Assembly (NCBI RefSeq): GCF_047729875.1
Contig: NZ_CP159826.1
Location: 3,348,001 to 3,412,000 of the forward strand
DNA: 64,000 bases
Source: Marimicrobium sp913061115
Lineage (GTDB): Bacteria; Pseudomonadota; Gammaproteobacteria; Pseudomonadales; Halieaceae
Reading direction: 5' to 3'
The notes under the pieces were generated by a model. It searched no databases and was not told the origin of the DNA. It was given only the letters and a program-made list of their open reading frames with translations. The translations under genes were made by a program, and so were the position numbers. Shown here one piece after another: positions 8,933 to 18,427 of the stretch (positions are counted from its first letter, which is position 1; each line of letters opens with the position of its first letter).

Positions 8933-8950
8933 AACACGTGTTGTATAACA
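8933..8950. promoter_or_regulatory. Palindromic operator candidate 2 (TetR region)
   Basis: AACACGTGTT (8933-8942) is a perfect palindrome, overlapped by TGTTGTATAACA (8939-8950), another inverted repeat. The sites abut the TetR start at 8952, so bound repressor would block its own transcription or translation start. Confidence 0.5.
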
Positions 8951-8951
8951 G

Positions 8952-9608
8952 ATGTCACAGAGAATGGTGTACCAGACCGAGGAAACCAGGGAGAAAATTC
9001 TCGTGGCGGCAGAAGCTCTGTTTATCGAAAAAGGCTTTTTCGATGCCCAGATGAAGGCATTAGCGGTGGCTGTCGGCATTAGTCGTAATAGCCTGTATCG
9101 CTATTTTCAGGACAAGAACGACCTAGGCTATGCGGTGCTAGGCGTGGTATTTAACAGGATCGAGAGCCGCTTTCACCTGCTGCTGACGGACCCCGTTTTA
9201 AACGCTGGTCTGTGTGGGCGCGAGCAGCTAAGAATAGTTCTGAAGACGGGGTTTTTAAATGAGGATTTACGGGCTGACTTCTCTTTTATGGCCGAGTTCG
9301 ACGCCCACTTCTCAGGCAGTCGGATACCCCCCGACTTTCAATCCCGTGTAGGAACCTCTGTGTCGACGTCCATGTGGTCCAGAGTCGGCGAGATTGTGGC
9401 GACGGGAATAGCAGATGGATCGATTCGTCAGGATTTCAGTCAAAGTGCGCTAGAGACCTTGGTACTGTATTCGATGAAGGCCCTACAGGGGCATATTCTA
9501 CTGCGCCGCTCTGCCCTCGTCGGACTGTCCAGCGACGAAGTCAATCAACTAGTGCCGAACCTGATCACCGTCCTGATCGACGGCTTGAAGCCAACCGAGC
9601 CACAGTGA
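8952..9608 (+). CDS. TetR/AcrR family transcriptional regulator of the glycan locus
   Basis: A 218-residue TetR repressor. The N-terminal helix-turn-helix spans about residues 10-58 (TREKILVAAEALFIEKGF, VAVGISRNSLYRYFQDK), followed by an all-helical ligand/dimer domain of low conservation. The ATG at 8952 is directly preceded by paired GTGTT/AACAC palindromes; a second in-frame ATG at 8964 is possible. The GH3 gene starts 13 bases after its stop on the same strand, so it likely autoregulates and controls the downstream sugar genes. Ligand unknown. Confidence 0.87.
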   Translation: MSQRMVYQTEETREKILVAAEALFIEKGFFDAQMKALAVAVGISRNSLYRYFQDKNDLGYAVLGVVFNRIESRFHLLLTDPVLNAGLCGREQLRIVLKTGFLNEDLRADFSFMAEFDAHFSGSRIPPDFQSRVGTSVSTSMWSRVGEIVATGIADGSIRQDFSQSALETLVLYSMKALQGHILLRRSALVGLSSDEVNQLVPNLITVLIDGLKPTEPQ

Positions 9609-9621
9609 CGAGGTACCGAAC

Positions 9622-12108
9622 ATGATGAACTCCCCCACACCTGAGCTACTCGATAGAGTGCATAGGGAGACCGCAACCGACATGGTTCGGCAATTAAGCA
9701 ACGTCGAGAAAGCGTCCCTCTGCACCGGCCGAACATTCTGGGAACTGCAGGGGGTAGAGCGATTCAATCTCCCCTCTATCTGGGTGACTGACGGCCCCCA
9801 CGGCCTGCGAAAGCAGCAGGGGGACAGCGACCACATCGGCCTCAGTGACAGTGTGCCGGCCATCTGTTTCCCCACGGCGGTCGGTCTGGCGAGCAGTTGG
9901 AACAGGGGTCTACTGATGGCAGTGGGTGAGGCACTTGGGCAGGCCTGCGTGGCAGAGCAGGTCAGTGTGCTGCTGGGCCCCGGCGTTAACATCAAACGCA
10001 GCCCACTGTGCGGGCGAAATTTCGAGTACTTTTCAGAAGATCCTTACCTGTCTGGGGAGATGGGTGCTGCCTGGGTTCAAGGTGTTCAAAGTGAGGGTGT
10101 AGGGGCAAGCCTCAAACACTATGCCGCAAATAATCAGGAAGGCCATCGCATGGTTGTCGACGCCGTTATCGACGAGCGTACCCTGCGGGAAATCTACCTA
10201 CCGGGCTTTGAGATCACCGTCAGAAAAGCACAACCGTGGACAGTGATGTGCTCATACAACCTACTTAACGGCACCTACTTGGCTGAAAATCACCTGCTAC
10301 TCACCCGCATCCTTAAAGAAGAGTGGGGCCACACCGGTCTAATCGTCAGTGATTGGGGGGCATGTAATGACCGAGTCAAGGGCATTGCCGCGGGACTGGA
10401 GCTGGAAATGCCTGGCAATGGCGGCATTCATACGCCCGCCGTGCTGGCTGCGCTTGCGTGCGGCGAGCTGAGCGAAGCGCAGTTGGATGCCGCTGCCATC
10501 CGGGTCGTCGAGCTGATTCTTAAATCTAGGCCCGCCCTCGAGCGGAACGCCACTTACGACCGCGATGCCCATCATCTAATCGCTCGGCGAGCGGCCGAGG
10601 AATCTTGCGTATTACTCAAAAACGCGGCAGGCCTGCTTCCACTTTCCAAACAAGAGAATGTGGCAATTATCGGCGCGCTTGCAGCAACGCCACGTTTTCA
10701 GGGCAGTGGCAGTTCACAGATCAATCCTACCCAGCTCGATATTCCGCTGGAGGAAATTCGCAACCTGCTAGCCACCGATAATCCGCCACCCTTCGCCCCG
10801 GGTTACAGCCTGACGCACGATGACATTGACCAGCAGCTCATTGAGGATGCCTTGACCCTCGCGCGGGACGCCGGAACAGTGGTGTTATTTGCGGGACTGC
10901 CCGACAGTTATGAGTCCGAGGGCTTCGACCGAAATCACATGCGGCTGCCCGCTGCCCAGCTCAAGCTTATAGAAGCCGTGATGCGGGTTACCGACCGGCT
11001 GGTGGTGGTTTTACAGAACGGCGCGCCGGTCGAAGTGCCCTTTCTCGATCAGGTTGGGGCGCTACTGGAAACCTATCTCGGAGGCCAAGCAGGCGGGTCC
11101 GCCGTCGCTAGAGTGCTATTCGGAGAGGTAAACCCCTCAGGCAAGCTGGCAGAAACCTTTCCTCTGCGACTGGAAGATGCAGCCTGCCATGACTGGTTTC
11201 CCGGAGAGCCTCGCCAGGTTCAGTATCGGGAAGGGCTATGGGTCGGCTACCGCTTTTTTGACACCAGCGAAACGCCGGTGGCATTCCCCTTCGGCCACGG
11301 CTTGTCCTACACCACCTTTACCTATCACCAGTTACGTGACGCTGAAACCGATCTACCCCCCGAGCAAGTGGACAGCGATCAGCTGGGGGAATGGGATGGG
11401 CTAACAGTAAAATGCGACATTGAAAATACCGGTGCAGTGGCAGGCTACGAAATAGCCCAGCTCTATATCGGTGCCGACACTCACAGCGTTTACCGACCTC
11501 GGCGCGAACTGCGGGACTTTGTCAAAGTCTGGCTGGAGCCAGGCCAAACTCATACAGTAGTCTTTGAGCTGGGTCGCAGGGGCTTTGCCTACTGGGACAA
11601 GGATGTCCACGACTGGATGGTCGAGGCAGGCGACTACCGCATCGGAATCGGAGCATCCAGTGCCGACCTTCGGCTGTCTTGCGGGTTAAAGGTACTCTCG
11701 GGTACGGCGGCAACACCCCCGAATCCAGCTCTGCAGGCGTATTTAGAGCCAGGAAAGCGCACTTTTGATACCGCCGCGTTCACCGCTCTGCTGGGTCAGC
11801 CGATTCCGAAGGTCAATCCCACGTTTCCCTATCACCCCAATTCGACTCTTGGCGAGATTCGAGGCACCTTCATTGGGAGAAAGCTACATAAGCTGGTTCT
11901 GCGTTCCGTCAAAGAAATGGTGCCCGATGAAGTAGACGAAAAGCTCGACCGAATACTGGGCGCCATGCTGGGCGAAATGCCCCTGAGAAACTTAGTGATG
12001 CTGTCCGGTGGCAAGTTCCCACCGTGGCTTTTAACACTGTGTATCCATCTGATGAACGGCCAGTATTGGCACGCTTTGAAAACGTTGATCAGCAGGGGTA
12101 AGCGCTGA
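9622..12108 (+). CDS. Glycoside hydrolase family 3 (beta-glucosidase-like)
   Basis: An 828-residue GH3 enzyme releasing terminal beta-linked sugars. Domain order: (beta/alpha)8 barrel about 20-310 with WVTDGPHGLR, LKHYAANNQE and the nucleophile D244 in SDWGACNDR; alpha/beta sandwich about 330-560 with SGSSQINP and GLPDSYESEG; fibronectin-III-like domain about 580-690; then a C-terminal tail of about 120 residues with MLSGGKFP. No signal peptide is visible, so it probably acts in the cytoplasm on imported oligosaccharides. It sits between TetR and a TonB receptor, matching an uptake-and-hydrolysis unit. Glucosidase is the best guess; xylosidase or a saponin glycosidase is possible. Confidence 0.88.
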   Translation: MMNSPTPELLDRVHRETATDMVRQLSNVEKASLCTGRTFWELQGVERFNLPSIWVTDGPHGLRKQQGDSDHIGLSDSVPAICFPTAVGLASSWNRGLLMAVGEALGQACVAEQVSVLLGPGVNIKRSPLCGRNFEYFSEDPYLSGEMGAAWVQGVQSEGVGASLKHYAANNQEGHRMVVDAVIDERTLREIYLPGFEITVRKAQPWTVMCSYNLLNGTYLAENHLLLTRILKEEWGHTGLIVSDWGACNDRVKGIAAGLELEMPGNGGIHTPAVLAALACGELSEAQLDAAAIRVVELILKSRPALERNATYDRDAHHLIARRAAEESCVLLKNAAGLLPLSKQENVAIIGALAATPRFQGSGSSQINPTQLDIPLEEIRNLLATDNPPPFAPGYSLTHDDIDQQLIEDALTLARDAGTVVLFAGLPDSYESEGFDRNHMRLPAAQLKLIEAVMRVTDRLVVVLQNGAPVEVPFLDQVGALLETYLGGQAGGSAVARVLFGEVNPSGKLAETFPLRLEDAACHDWFPGEPRQVQYREGLWVGYRFFDTSETPVAFPFGHGLSYTTFTYHQLRDAETDLPPEQVDSDQLGEWDGLTVKCDIENTGAVAGYEIAQLYIGADTHSVYRPRRELRDFVKVWLEPGQTHTVVFELGRRGFAYWDKDVHDWMVEAGDYRIGIGASSADLRLSCGLKVLSGTAATPPNPALQAYLEPGKRTFDTAAFTALLGQPIPKVNPTFPYHPNSTLGEIRGTFIGRKLHKLVLRSVKEMVPDEVDEKLDRILGAMLGEMPLRNLVMLSGGKFPPWLLTLCIHLMNGQYWHALKTLISRGKR

Positions 12109-12145
12109 ACACAGACCGATAAAACCAAACACAAAGGCAACCAAA

Positions 12146-14395
12146 ATGGCATTCCCCAACACACAAAGCAATACCGTATTTATCGTTATTACAGCGCTTA
12201 TAAGCACGTTCAGCACCTGTTCTCAGGCGCAGCAACCCATGATCGAGGAGGTGATGGTTACTGCCCAGAAACGAGAGCAGAATGCCCAGGATGTCCCCAT
12301 TGCCTTGACCGCGATTGACGCAGACACCATTCAGCAGGCGGGCATCGAGACGACTCAGGACGTTGTGCGACTGGCTCCGTCTCTGACGGTTAATGAAGCG
12401 AATCACAAGCAGACCAGCTCCTTTAGCATTCGCGGTGTTGGAACGAATGTGTACGGAATCGGCGTGGAACAGGGCGTTGCCCTGCTGGTAGACGACGTTG
12501 CTGCCGTCCAGCCCGGGCAGACTCTGGGTAGCCTCGTGGATATTGAGCGAATTGAGATACTCCGTGGCCCACAGAGCACCCTATTTGGGAAAAATGCATC
12601 GGCCGGTGTCATCAGTATCACCACGAAGGCACCTTCCGATACCTTTGAAGGATCCATGGAGGCAACCGCCACCGATGACGGTGAGACCGGCGTCGTGGGC
12701 TCGGTGTCAGGCCCCATAATGGATAATTTACGCTACAGACTGACAGGGAAATGGAATGACCGAGACGGCTACATACACAACCTCACGCCTAACGTCGATG
12801 ACAAGAACGGTGCTCGGGTCAAAAACCTCAGAGGTAAACTTGACTGGGACATAACGGATAGTGCCACGGTGAAATTCTCCGCTTACTCTATGAAAGACAA
12901 GTCAAAATGCTGTGCCTTAACATGGGAAAGTATGCCTCTGGGCAACTCAATTTTGGGTCTACCCATCGGCTATCCAGCGGACGACATAAGCCCAGGGAAG
13001 GACAATTTCGATTTCCGTGGAGAGGATGGCCCCTACAGCACATCCGAATCGACCGGTGGAAGCGTTCGATTGAACGCCGCAGTGGGCGAGTTCGAACTGG
13101 TTTCGATTTCTGCCCTCGACAACTGGAACTATGATATACAAGAGGACGTCGATTTCAGCGACTTAGACGTGCTGGGTTTCTTTAGCGGCGATCAGGAGCA
13201 AGGAGGCTGGTATTCCAGCGGTGACATTAGCACCAACTTCTACTCGCAGGAGTTTAGGCTGCTATCACCTTCCTATGAAAAGTATGAGTACCTAGTCGGC
13301 CTCTACTACGCGAATGCCAAGACTACCGAATATTTTTTCCGCAACCTGACCCTTGCACTCGCGGACAACGACACCACGGCCAAGACGGAAAGCCTCAGCG
13401 TCTTTGGTCAGCTCACTTGGCATTTTACTTCCGCTACCAGCGTCACCGGCGGCCTACGCTGGCTAAACGAGGAAATTTCCGCTGATCTCATAAGTTATCT
13501 GGATACGGTACCTGAAAAAGTATCCGGCAATGACAGTGACTCCCCCATCGTGGGCAGAGTCTCGTTACAACATTTTTTGCACGACGACATCATGACCTAT
13601 GCCAGCTATGCGCGAGGCTATAAAGGCCAAGCATTCGATATCGGTGGGGGAAAGTTTAGCGAATATGCGGCGAACAATCCCGTCGACTCTGAAAGCTCTA
13701 ACTCTTATGAACTTGGTGTGAAAAGTATCCTTTGGGATCGGCGCTTGCAGCTAAACGTCGATGTCTTTTACACCACCTATGAGGATTTTCAGGTACAGCG
13801 TACTGACCTCATCGATGGCGTCGTCGTTTTTGAGCTCGACAATGTGGGCGAGTTGGTGACTCAAGGTATCGAGCTGGATTCCCTGATCCTACTCGGTGAA
13901 AATATCGCACTGACAATGAACGCGTCCTATATCGACGCCAGTGCCAATGATTATGACGGTGCCGCCTGTTGGTCTGGACAAACAGCTGCAGAGGGATGCG
14001 TACTAGGGCTGCAGAATGTTGATAACGGTAGACTGCCGGTTTCACCTGAATGGAAATACACGGCAATGCTGGACTACAAGATTCCTTTCGACTCAATGCC
14101 CTTCGATGCGTTTGCCAATATTATCTACACCTGGCAAGACGATACCATCTTCAATATCAACCAGGACCCCAGCCTGACCCAGGGAAGCTATGGCCTAACC
14201 AATCTGCGGCTCGGATTGAACGACGAGGAAGGCCGCTATCGCCTGACATTCTTTGCGAACAATCTGTTCGACAAAGCCTACGCTAGCAATAAGATCAATT
14301 TGACTCAGCTGTTTGCGCCGGGGCTCACAATCGGACAGGTCCTGCCCCGCAGCGCGCAGCGCTATGTTGGCGTTCAGGCAAGGTATAATTTCTGA
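12146..14395 (+). CDS. TonB-dependent receptor of the glycan locus
   Basis: A 749-residue outer-membrane receptor with a signal peptide ending near residue 28 (SQAQQ), TonB-box-like EEVMVTAQ at 34-41, a plug with ILRGPQSTLFGKN, and a C-terminal beta-barrel ending in aromatic F (ARYNF). It begins about 37 bases after the GH3 gene, so both are likely cotranscribed and the receptor probably imports the oligosaccharide that GH3 cleaves. There is no SusD partner, as usual in proteobacteria. A hairpin follows the gene at 14461-14484. Confidence 0.92.
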   Translation: MAFPNTQSNTVFIVITALISTFSTCSQAQQPMIEEVMVTAQKREQNAQDVPIALTAIDADTIQQAGIETTQDVVRLAPSLTVNEANHKQTSSFSIRGVGTNVYGIGVEQGVALLVDDVAAVQPGQTLGSLVDIERIEILRGPQSTLFGKNASAGVISITTKAPSDTFEGSMEATATDDGETGVVGSVSGPIMDNLRYRLTGKWNDRDGYIHNLTPNVDDKNGARVKNLRGKLDWDITDSATVKFSAYSMKDKSKCCALTWESMPLGNSILGLPIGYPADDISPGKDNFDFRGEDGPYSTSESTGGSVRLNAAVGEFELVSISALDNWNYDIQEDVDFSDLDVLGFFSGDQEQGGWYSSGDISTNFYSQEFRLLSPSYEKYEYLVGLYYANAKTTEYFFRNLTLALADNDTTAKTESLSVFGQLTWHFTSATSVTGGLRWLNEEISADLISYLDTVPEKVSGNDSDSPIVGRVSLQHFLHDDIMTYASYARGYKGQAFDIGGGKFSEYAANNPVDSESSNSYELGVKSILWDRRLQLNVDVFYTTYEDFQVQRTDLIDGVVVFELDNVGELVTQGIELDSLILLGENIALTMNASYIDASANDYDGAACWSGQTAAEGCVLGLQNVDNGRLPVSPEWKYTAMLDYKIPFDSMPFDAFANIIYTWQDDTIFNINQDPSLTQGSYGLTNLRLGLNDEEGRYRLTFFANNLFDKAYASNKINLTQLFAPGLTIGQVLPRSAQRYVGVQARYNF

Positions 14396-14460
14396 AATAG
14401 CGCATTAGCGTCAGGGAGGAACTAACACTGGCGTCAATGGTCTTAACCACTATAAGCCTT

Positions 14461-14484
14461 GATGCCACAAATTCATGTGGCATC
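14461..14484 (+). terminator. Hairpin after TonB receptor (terminator or processing site)
   Basis: GATGCCACA (14461-14469) and TGTGGCATC (14476-14484) form a perfect 9-base stem with a 6-base loop, between the receptor and the EEP gene. No T-run follows, so complete Rho-independent termination is doubtful; it may set relative transcript levels within the locus. Confidence 0.5.
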
Positions 14485-14503
14485 TAACTGTTAATGTATC
14501 ACC

Positions 14504-15331
14504 ATGAAATTTCTGTCCGCCACACGCGCTCCCCGCCTCCCAGTGTTGTCTCTGGCATTTATTTGCTGGCTTGCTTTTGCGAGTTCCGCCAGCTTGGGTC
14601 AGGCAAGTCGGCATTGTTCCGAGGCTTTAGGACAAGTCCGGATCACTCCGGGAGAAGCGTTCTCCGGTGATCTGGAAATCCTTAGCTGGAACATTCAGAA
14701 AGCGAGCAATGACGGGTGGGCGCAAGATCTGGCTGTGCTTGCTGACGAGGTGAACCTGGCTTTTATTCAGGAAGCGTCGGTTCAAGCCGAGCTTTCGAAC
14801 GCGATCAACAGTCCCCTGTATCAGACCTTCGCCGCCGGATATGCTGACTCTAGCCAACAGACAGGCGTAATGACCCTCAGCACCACTTCCCCCATTGGGC
14901 AGTGCAGCCTCACCAGCTGGGAGCCCTGGCTAGGCACGCCGAAAGCCACCAGCGTCGCCGAGTTCCCCCTCGCCGGACGCGAGGACCGACTGCTCACCAT
15001 CAATCTCCATGCGGTCAATTTCGCGCTGGGACTCCACGACTTACGACAGCAGTTTCGAGCGCTGGCCGAGTTGCTTGAGCAACATCAGGGCCCGGTGATA
15101 CTCGCGGGTGATCTCAACACCTGGAGCGGGCAGCGGCAAACAGTGGTGGATAACTTCACTAACGAGTTTGGTCTCGGTGCCATCGCGTTTAACCCAGACC
15201 TGCGTACCACGGTATTTGGCCGTGCCTTGGATCATATTTATATTCGCGGCCTGCAGGCACAGTCGGCTCAGGCCATTCCGGTCACCAGTTCCGATCACAA
15301 CCCCTTAAGAGTTAGGTTGGTATTTAATTGA
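14504..15331 (+). CDS. Secreted endonuclease/exonuclease/phosphatase (EEP) family hydrolase
   Basis: A 275-residue metal-dependent hydrolase of the DNase I/inositol phosphatase/sphingomyelinase fold. A hydrophobic signal peptide covers about residues 12-33. Conserved EEP sites are visible in order: SWNIQK (61-66, metal-coordinating Asn63), FIQEA with E90, H169 (LTINLHAVN), GDLNTW with D203/N205, and SDHNPL with D264/H265. The fold is confident, but the substrate (nucleic acid, phospholipid or phosphoester) is not. It lies downstream of the receptor in the glycan locus and is unusual there. Confidence 0.8.
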   Translation: MKFLSATRAPRLPVLSLAFICWLAFASSASLGQASRHCSEALGQVRITPGEAFSGDLEILSWNIQKASNDGWAQDLAVLADEVNLAFIQEASVQAELSNAINSPLYQTFAAGYADSSQQTGVMTLSTTSPIGQCSLTSWEPWLGTPKATSVAEFPLAGREDRLLTINLHAVNFALGLHDLRQQFRALAELLEQHQGPVILAGDLNTWSGQRQTVVDNFTNEFGLGAIAFNPDLRTTVFGRALDHIYIRGLQAQSAQAIPVTSSDHNPLRVRLVFN

Positions 15332-15503
15332 AACAAGCACCTGATAGCACCCTCGAATTCGGCGACTGAATAGCCTGCTCTGTCATCGGCTAGAGGATCG
15401 AGAGGGCCACAAGGATCAGCGATAATATTTATCCCGCGCCACAGGCCTGTGCTAATCTGTGCCGATACTAAGGATCATATTTTTTCCGCGAGTGCTCAAG
15501 ATA

Positions 15504-16757
15504 ATGACCAGATTAGTCGGCCAACAGCTACCCTCAATAACGCTTAAGACACAGAAATCTTTTGGGGTCGCGCCTCGAATCGGCATGCTGGTGACTTTAA
15601 TGCTAATACTGGCAAGCGCCGTTAATGCACAGACAACAGGAGAGGCTCAAAACGAGCAATGGTCTGTCGCCCGTGCCTCGATCTGGTACGACCAACTACC
15701 CTGGCCTGTTGGCTTCAATTACGCGCCGCGCTACGCCATCAATCAGCTTGAAATGTGGCAAGAAGACACCTTCGACCCTGTGATTATCGATCAAGAACTC
15801 GGCTGGGCAGCTGGAATCGGCTTTAACATGGTCCGTGTCTTCCTGCACCATCTGCCTTGGCAGCAGGATGCCGCAGCCTTTTCACAACGGATTGATCTAT
15901 TCCTGAGCATCGCTGAGAAACATGATATTGATGTTATGTTTGTACTGTTTGATGATGTGTGGAATCCGGTTCCTCAACTTGGCAAGCAACCCGAGCCAAC
16001 GCCGGGCGTGCACAACTCGGGCTGGGTTCAGTCACCAGGTGCGGCAATCCTCGGAGATATTCATCGGCACGACGAACTAGAACCCTATGTGCGCGGTATC
16101 TTATCGCGATACGGAGACGATGAGCGTGTCGCCATATGGGACTTATACAACGAGCCCGGGAATCTCAATGCCATTCCTTACGGCAATGCGGAAGTGGATG
16201 ATAAACCCAAGTATTCGCTGATATTGCTAGAGAAAGTCTTCGCGTGGGCGCGTAGTGAAAAGCCCATCCAGCCGCTAACATCCGGGGTCTGGCGAGTGAA
16301 AGATGGGCGCTGGCTGGGCGAGGATAAAGATGACCCAGGTGCGGCGCTTTTTGACTTTATGCTGCAACACTCTGACATTGTGACGTTTCACTCCTATTTA
16401 AATGCCGCCGAAACAGCTATCGCCATCGATTCGCTCGCACTTCTCGATCGACCCATGATCTGTACTGAATACATCGCCAGAGGGCACGACAGCACGTTCG
16501 AAACCCTCTTGCCGTTATTTGCCGAGCAGGATATTGGCGCTATCCACTGGGGCTTCGTGTCCGGAAAAACACAAACCATCTATCCTTGGCGTTCCTGGGT
16601 GGGGGCTATACGTTTCTGGGACAACCTGTTCTCAGACGAACCTGATCCCTGGCACCACGATCTGCTATATGCGGACGGCAGACCCTATCGTCCTGCGGAG
16701 GTAGAACTAATTAGCACCCAGATCAGTGAGAAGGTCGCACATGCAAAAAAACATTAA
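15504..16757 (+). CDS. Secreted glycoside hydrolase family 5-like (clan GH-A)
   Basis: A 417-residue (beta/alpha)8 glycosidase with a long N-region and hydrophobic signal ending in NAQ near residue 43. Catalytic residues are recognisable: acid/base E217 in DLYNEPGN and nucleophile E322 in ICTEYIARG. FNMVRVFLHHLPW and VTFHSY are further clan GH-A hallmarks. GTG starts at 15459 or 15492 are also possible. Probably hydrolyses a beta-glycan or glycoside in the periplasm or outside the cell, feeding the receptor and GH3 enzyme upstream. Its 3' end overlaps the reverse DUF4345 gene by four bases. Confidence 0.78.
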   Translation: MTRLVGQQLPSITLKTQKSFGVAPRIGMLVTLMLILASAVNAQTTGEAQNEQWSVARASIWYDQLPWPVGFNYAPRYAINQLEMWQEDTFDPVIIDQELGWAAGIGFNMVRVFLHHLPWQQDAAAFSQRIDLFLSIAEKHDIDVMFVLFDDVWNPVPQLGKQPEPTPGVHNSGWVQSPGAAILGDIHRHDELEPYVRGILSRYGDDERVAIWDLYNEPGNLNAIPYGNAEVDDKPKYSLILLEKVFAWARSEKPIQPLTSGVWRVKDGRWLGEDKDDPGAALFDFMLQHSDIVTFHSYLNAAETAIAIDSLALLDRPMICTEYIARGHDSTFETLLPLFAEQDIGAIHWGFVSGKTQTIYPWRSWVGAIRFWDNLFSDEPDPWHHDLLYADGRPYRPAEVELISTQISEKVAHAKKH

Positions 16758-17113
16758 AGGAACATTCCGCTTAGGAATAACGCGGCCATCACCCCATCGA
16801 CAATAATCCCCGGCAGCGACTGCTTTAAGCTCGTTTTATCGACCATCATCGAATAAAAACGCGCCAGCAGCCCGAACCCCCACGCGACACCGAGTGTCAT
16901 GTAAATCAGTGGTTCATTGAGCGCCAGCGCCATGATGCCACCGCCCAAGTGCAGACCCCCGAAGACCACTCTGGCCTCCGATAGCGCCATTGGACTCCCC
17001 AACTCGATATGCTGCCCATCAGTGATCAAGCGTGGCTTGAAAAAACCAATCAGCCCCAGAACTACAGTGAACAGCGCACCAACGCGCGGTAGCCAGTCTA
17101 TGAGCATATCCAT
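16754..17113 (-). CDS. DUF4345-family small membrane protein
   Basis: A 119-residue protein with four predicted membrane helices (about 8-26, 46-66, 70-90, 102-118) and the SEARVVFGGLHLGGG motif at the start of helix 2 typical of DUF4345. Function unknown; family members occur near oxidoreductases and regulators. It is convergent with and overlaps the GH5 gene by four bases and is divergent from the gene at 17343, so probably monocistronic. Confidence 0.7.
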   Translation of the reverse strand: MDMLIDWLPRVGALFTVVLGLIGFFKPRLITDGQHIELGSPMALSEARVVFGGLHLGGGIMALALNEPLIYMTLGVAWGFGLLARFYSMMVDKTSLKQSLPGIIVDGVMAALFLSGMFL

Positions 17114-17342
17114 ATTGATTATCCTTGTGAGTCATTAATGTTAGCCTAGCAATAGTAGGGCCAGAAATCATAGTCCTTTGCCCTCTCTACTAATCCCGAG
17201 CATGTAATTTCGATGCGCAGCGCAACATGTTATACGGCCGCACTTAACAGCCCCTTGTGAGGGTATCGGTTGAAGGAGTTCAAGGGCATCATTGAGATCC
17301 ATTCATCCGCAGTATAGCTAGGCAACCAACAGGGTAGCAGAC

Positions 17343-18353
17343 ATGAGCACAGAGTTTGATGTGACAGCATTCGGTATTCAGTTAGACGATGAGTTTCACC
17401 ACCCCTTTAGTGACGACCACCCCGACTGGAACGAATCCTACTTTTTCGATTGGTACGATGCGTCAGGCAGTAATGCTGGCCACTGTCGCGTCGGCTGGCA
17501 TCCCGTCCAACAACGCATTCTATTCTGGCTATACCTTTACAATGGCTCCGAGTGGCTGGTGATAGAAGAATACCGCCTACCATTTTCAGCGCTACGGCTT
17601 GGCTGTGAAGATAGCCCAGGGGCGGCCAAGAATGCCTTCTCTTATGAGGGCTGGGGTCTCGCCTTCAAATACCAACCACAACAACCGCTGCGCACTGGTC
17701 AACTCAGCGTGAGCGGGTTCGCACGAGTGCTTTGCGGTCAGAGGCAGGGCATGATCAAACCGGTTGAGCTAGAACTGACTATTAGCGCCATTGGTCCTCC
17801 CTACTCTCGAGGTGGCGGCGCGGTTGAAAGCCATAGTGCGGATAATTTTAGCACTGACCGCTACGAACAGCCGACTCAGTCACAGGGGTGGATGGCTATA
17901 GACGGCGAAAGAACCGAGCTAACGGTGCGAGGAGAACGCGATCACTCATGGGGACCGAGACCCTGGGATATGGGTTGGCAGTTCTTTGTCGTCAATAACG
18001 AACGTTTTAGCTTGCTCGCCACACAAGTACAAATACCCGAATGGCCACTTATAACTATGGGCTACTATCATGGCCACGGTGAAGCGATGGAGCAGCTCGC
18101 GGAGACAGAGCTTGTTCTTGATTTTGACAGCACCAATCCAACACAGGCTGTTAGCGGGACATTTAGTCTCCTGTGTGAAAGTGGACGTAAAGTGCTAGGG
18201 TCTATTGAAACCATTTCAGGCACTGAAATCGATATTACGCATACGTTTTCGACCCCCCATAGAAGTGAGTACAGACGCTCACTCATTCGCTGTACCTTCG
18301 ATGATGGCACCCAAAGCATCGGCTGGCTCGAATGTAATCGTGAAACAAACTAG
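17343..18353 (+). CDS. DUF7064/CrtC-like lipocalin-fold protein
   Basis: A 336-residue soluble protein with no signal or membrane segment. A central GERDHSWGPRPWDMGWQFF segment (near residues 197-215) is the hallmark of the DUF7064/7065 group, related in fold to hydroxyneurosporene synthase (CrtC) and AttH-type proteins with two lipocalin-like barrels. Biochemical role of this group is unknown; many occur beside SDRs, P450s and acyl-CoA genes, consistent with binding or hydrating a hydrophobic substrate. The SDR at 18428 follows 75 bases downstream on the same strand. Confidence 0.6.
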   Translation: MSTEFDVTAFGIQLDDEFHHPFSDDHPDWNESYFFDWYDASGSNAGHCRVGWHPVQQRILFWLYLYNGSEWLVIEEYRLPFSALRLGCEDSPGAAKNAFSYEGWGLAFKYQPQQPLRTGQLSVSGFARVLCGQRQGMIKPVELELTISAIGPPYSRGGGAVESHSADNFSTDRYEQPTQSQGWMAIDGERTELTVRGERDHSWGPRPWDMGWQFFVVNNERFSLLATQVQIPEWPLITMGYYHGHGEAMEQLAETELVLDFDSTNPTQAVSGTFSLLCESGRKVLGSIETISGTEIDITHTFSTPHRSEYRRSLIRCTFDDGTQSIGWLECNRETN

Positions 18354-18427
18354 CCTCGCGGCCTCGCTAAACAAAAAACCACGGGGCCTACAGCCCAGCA
18401 GGTGGTTACAAAGAGAAGTCACTGCTC

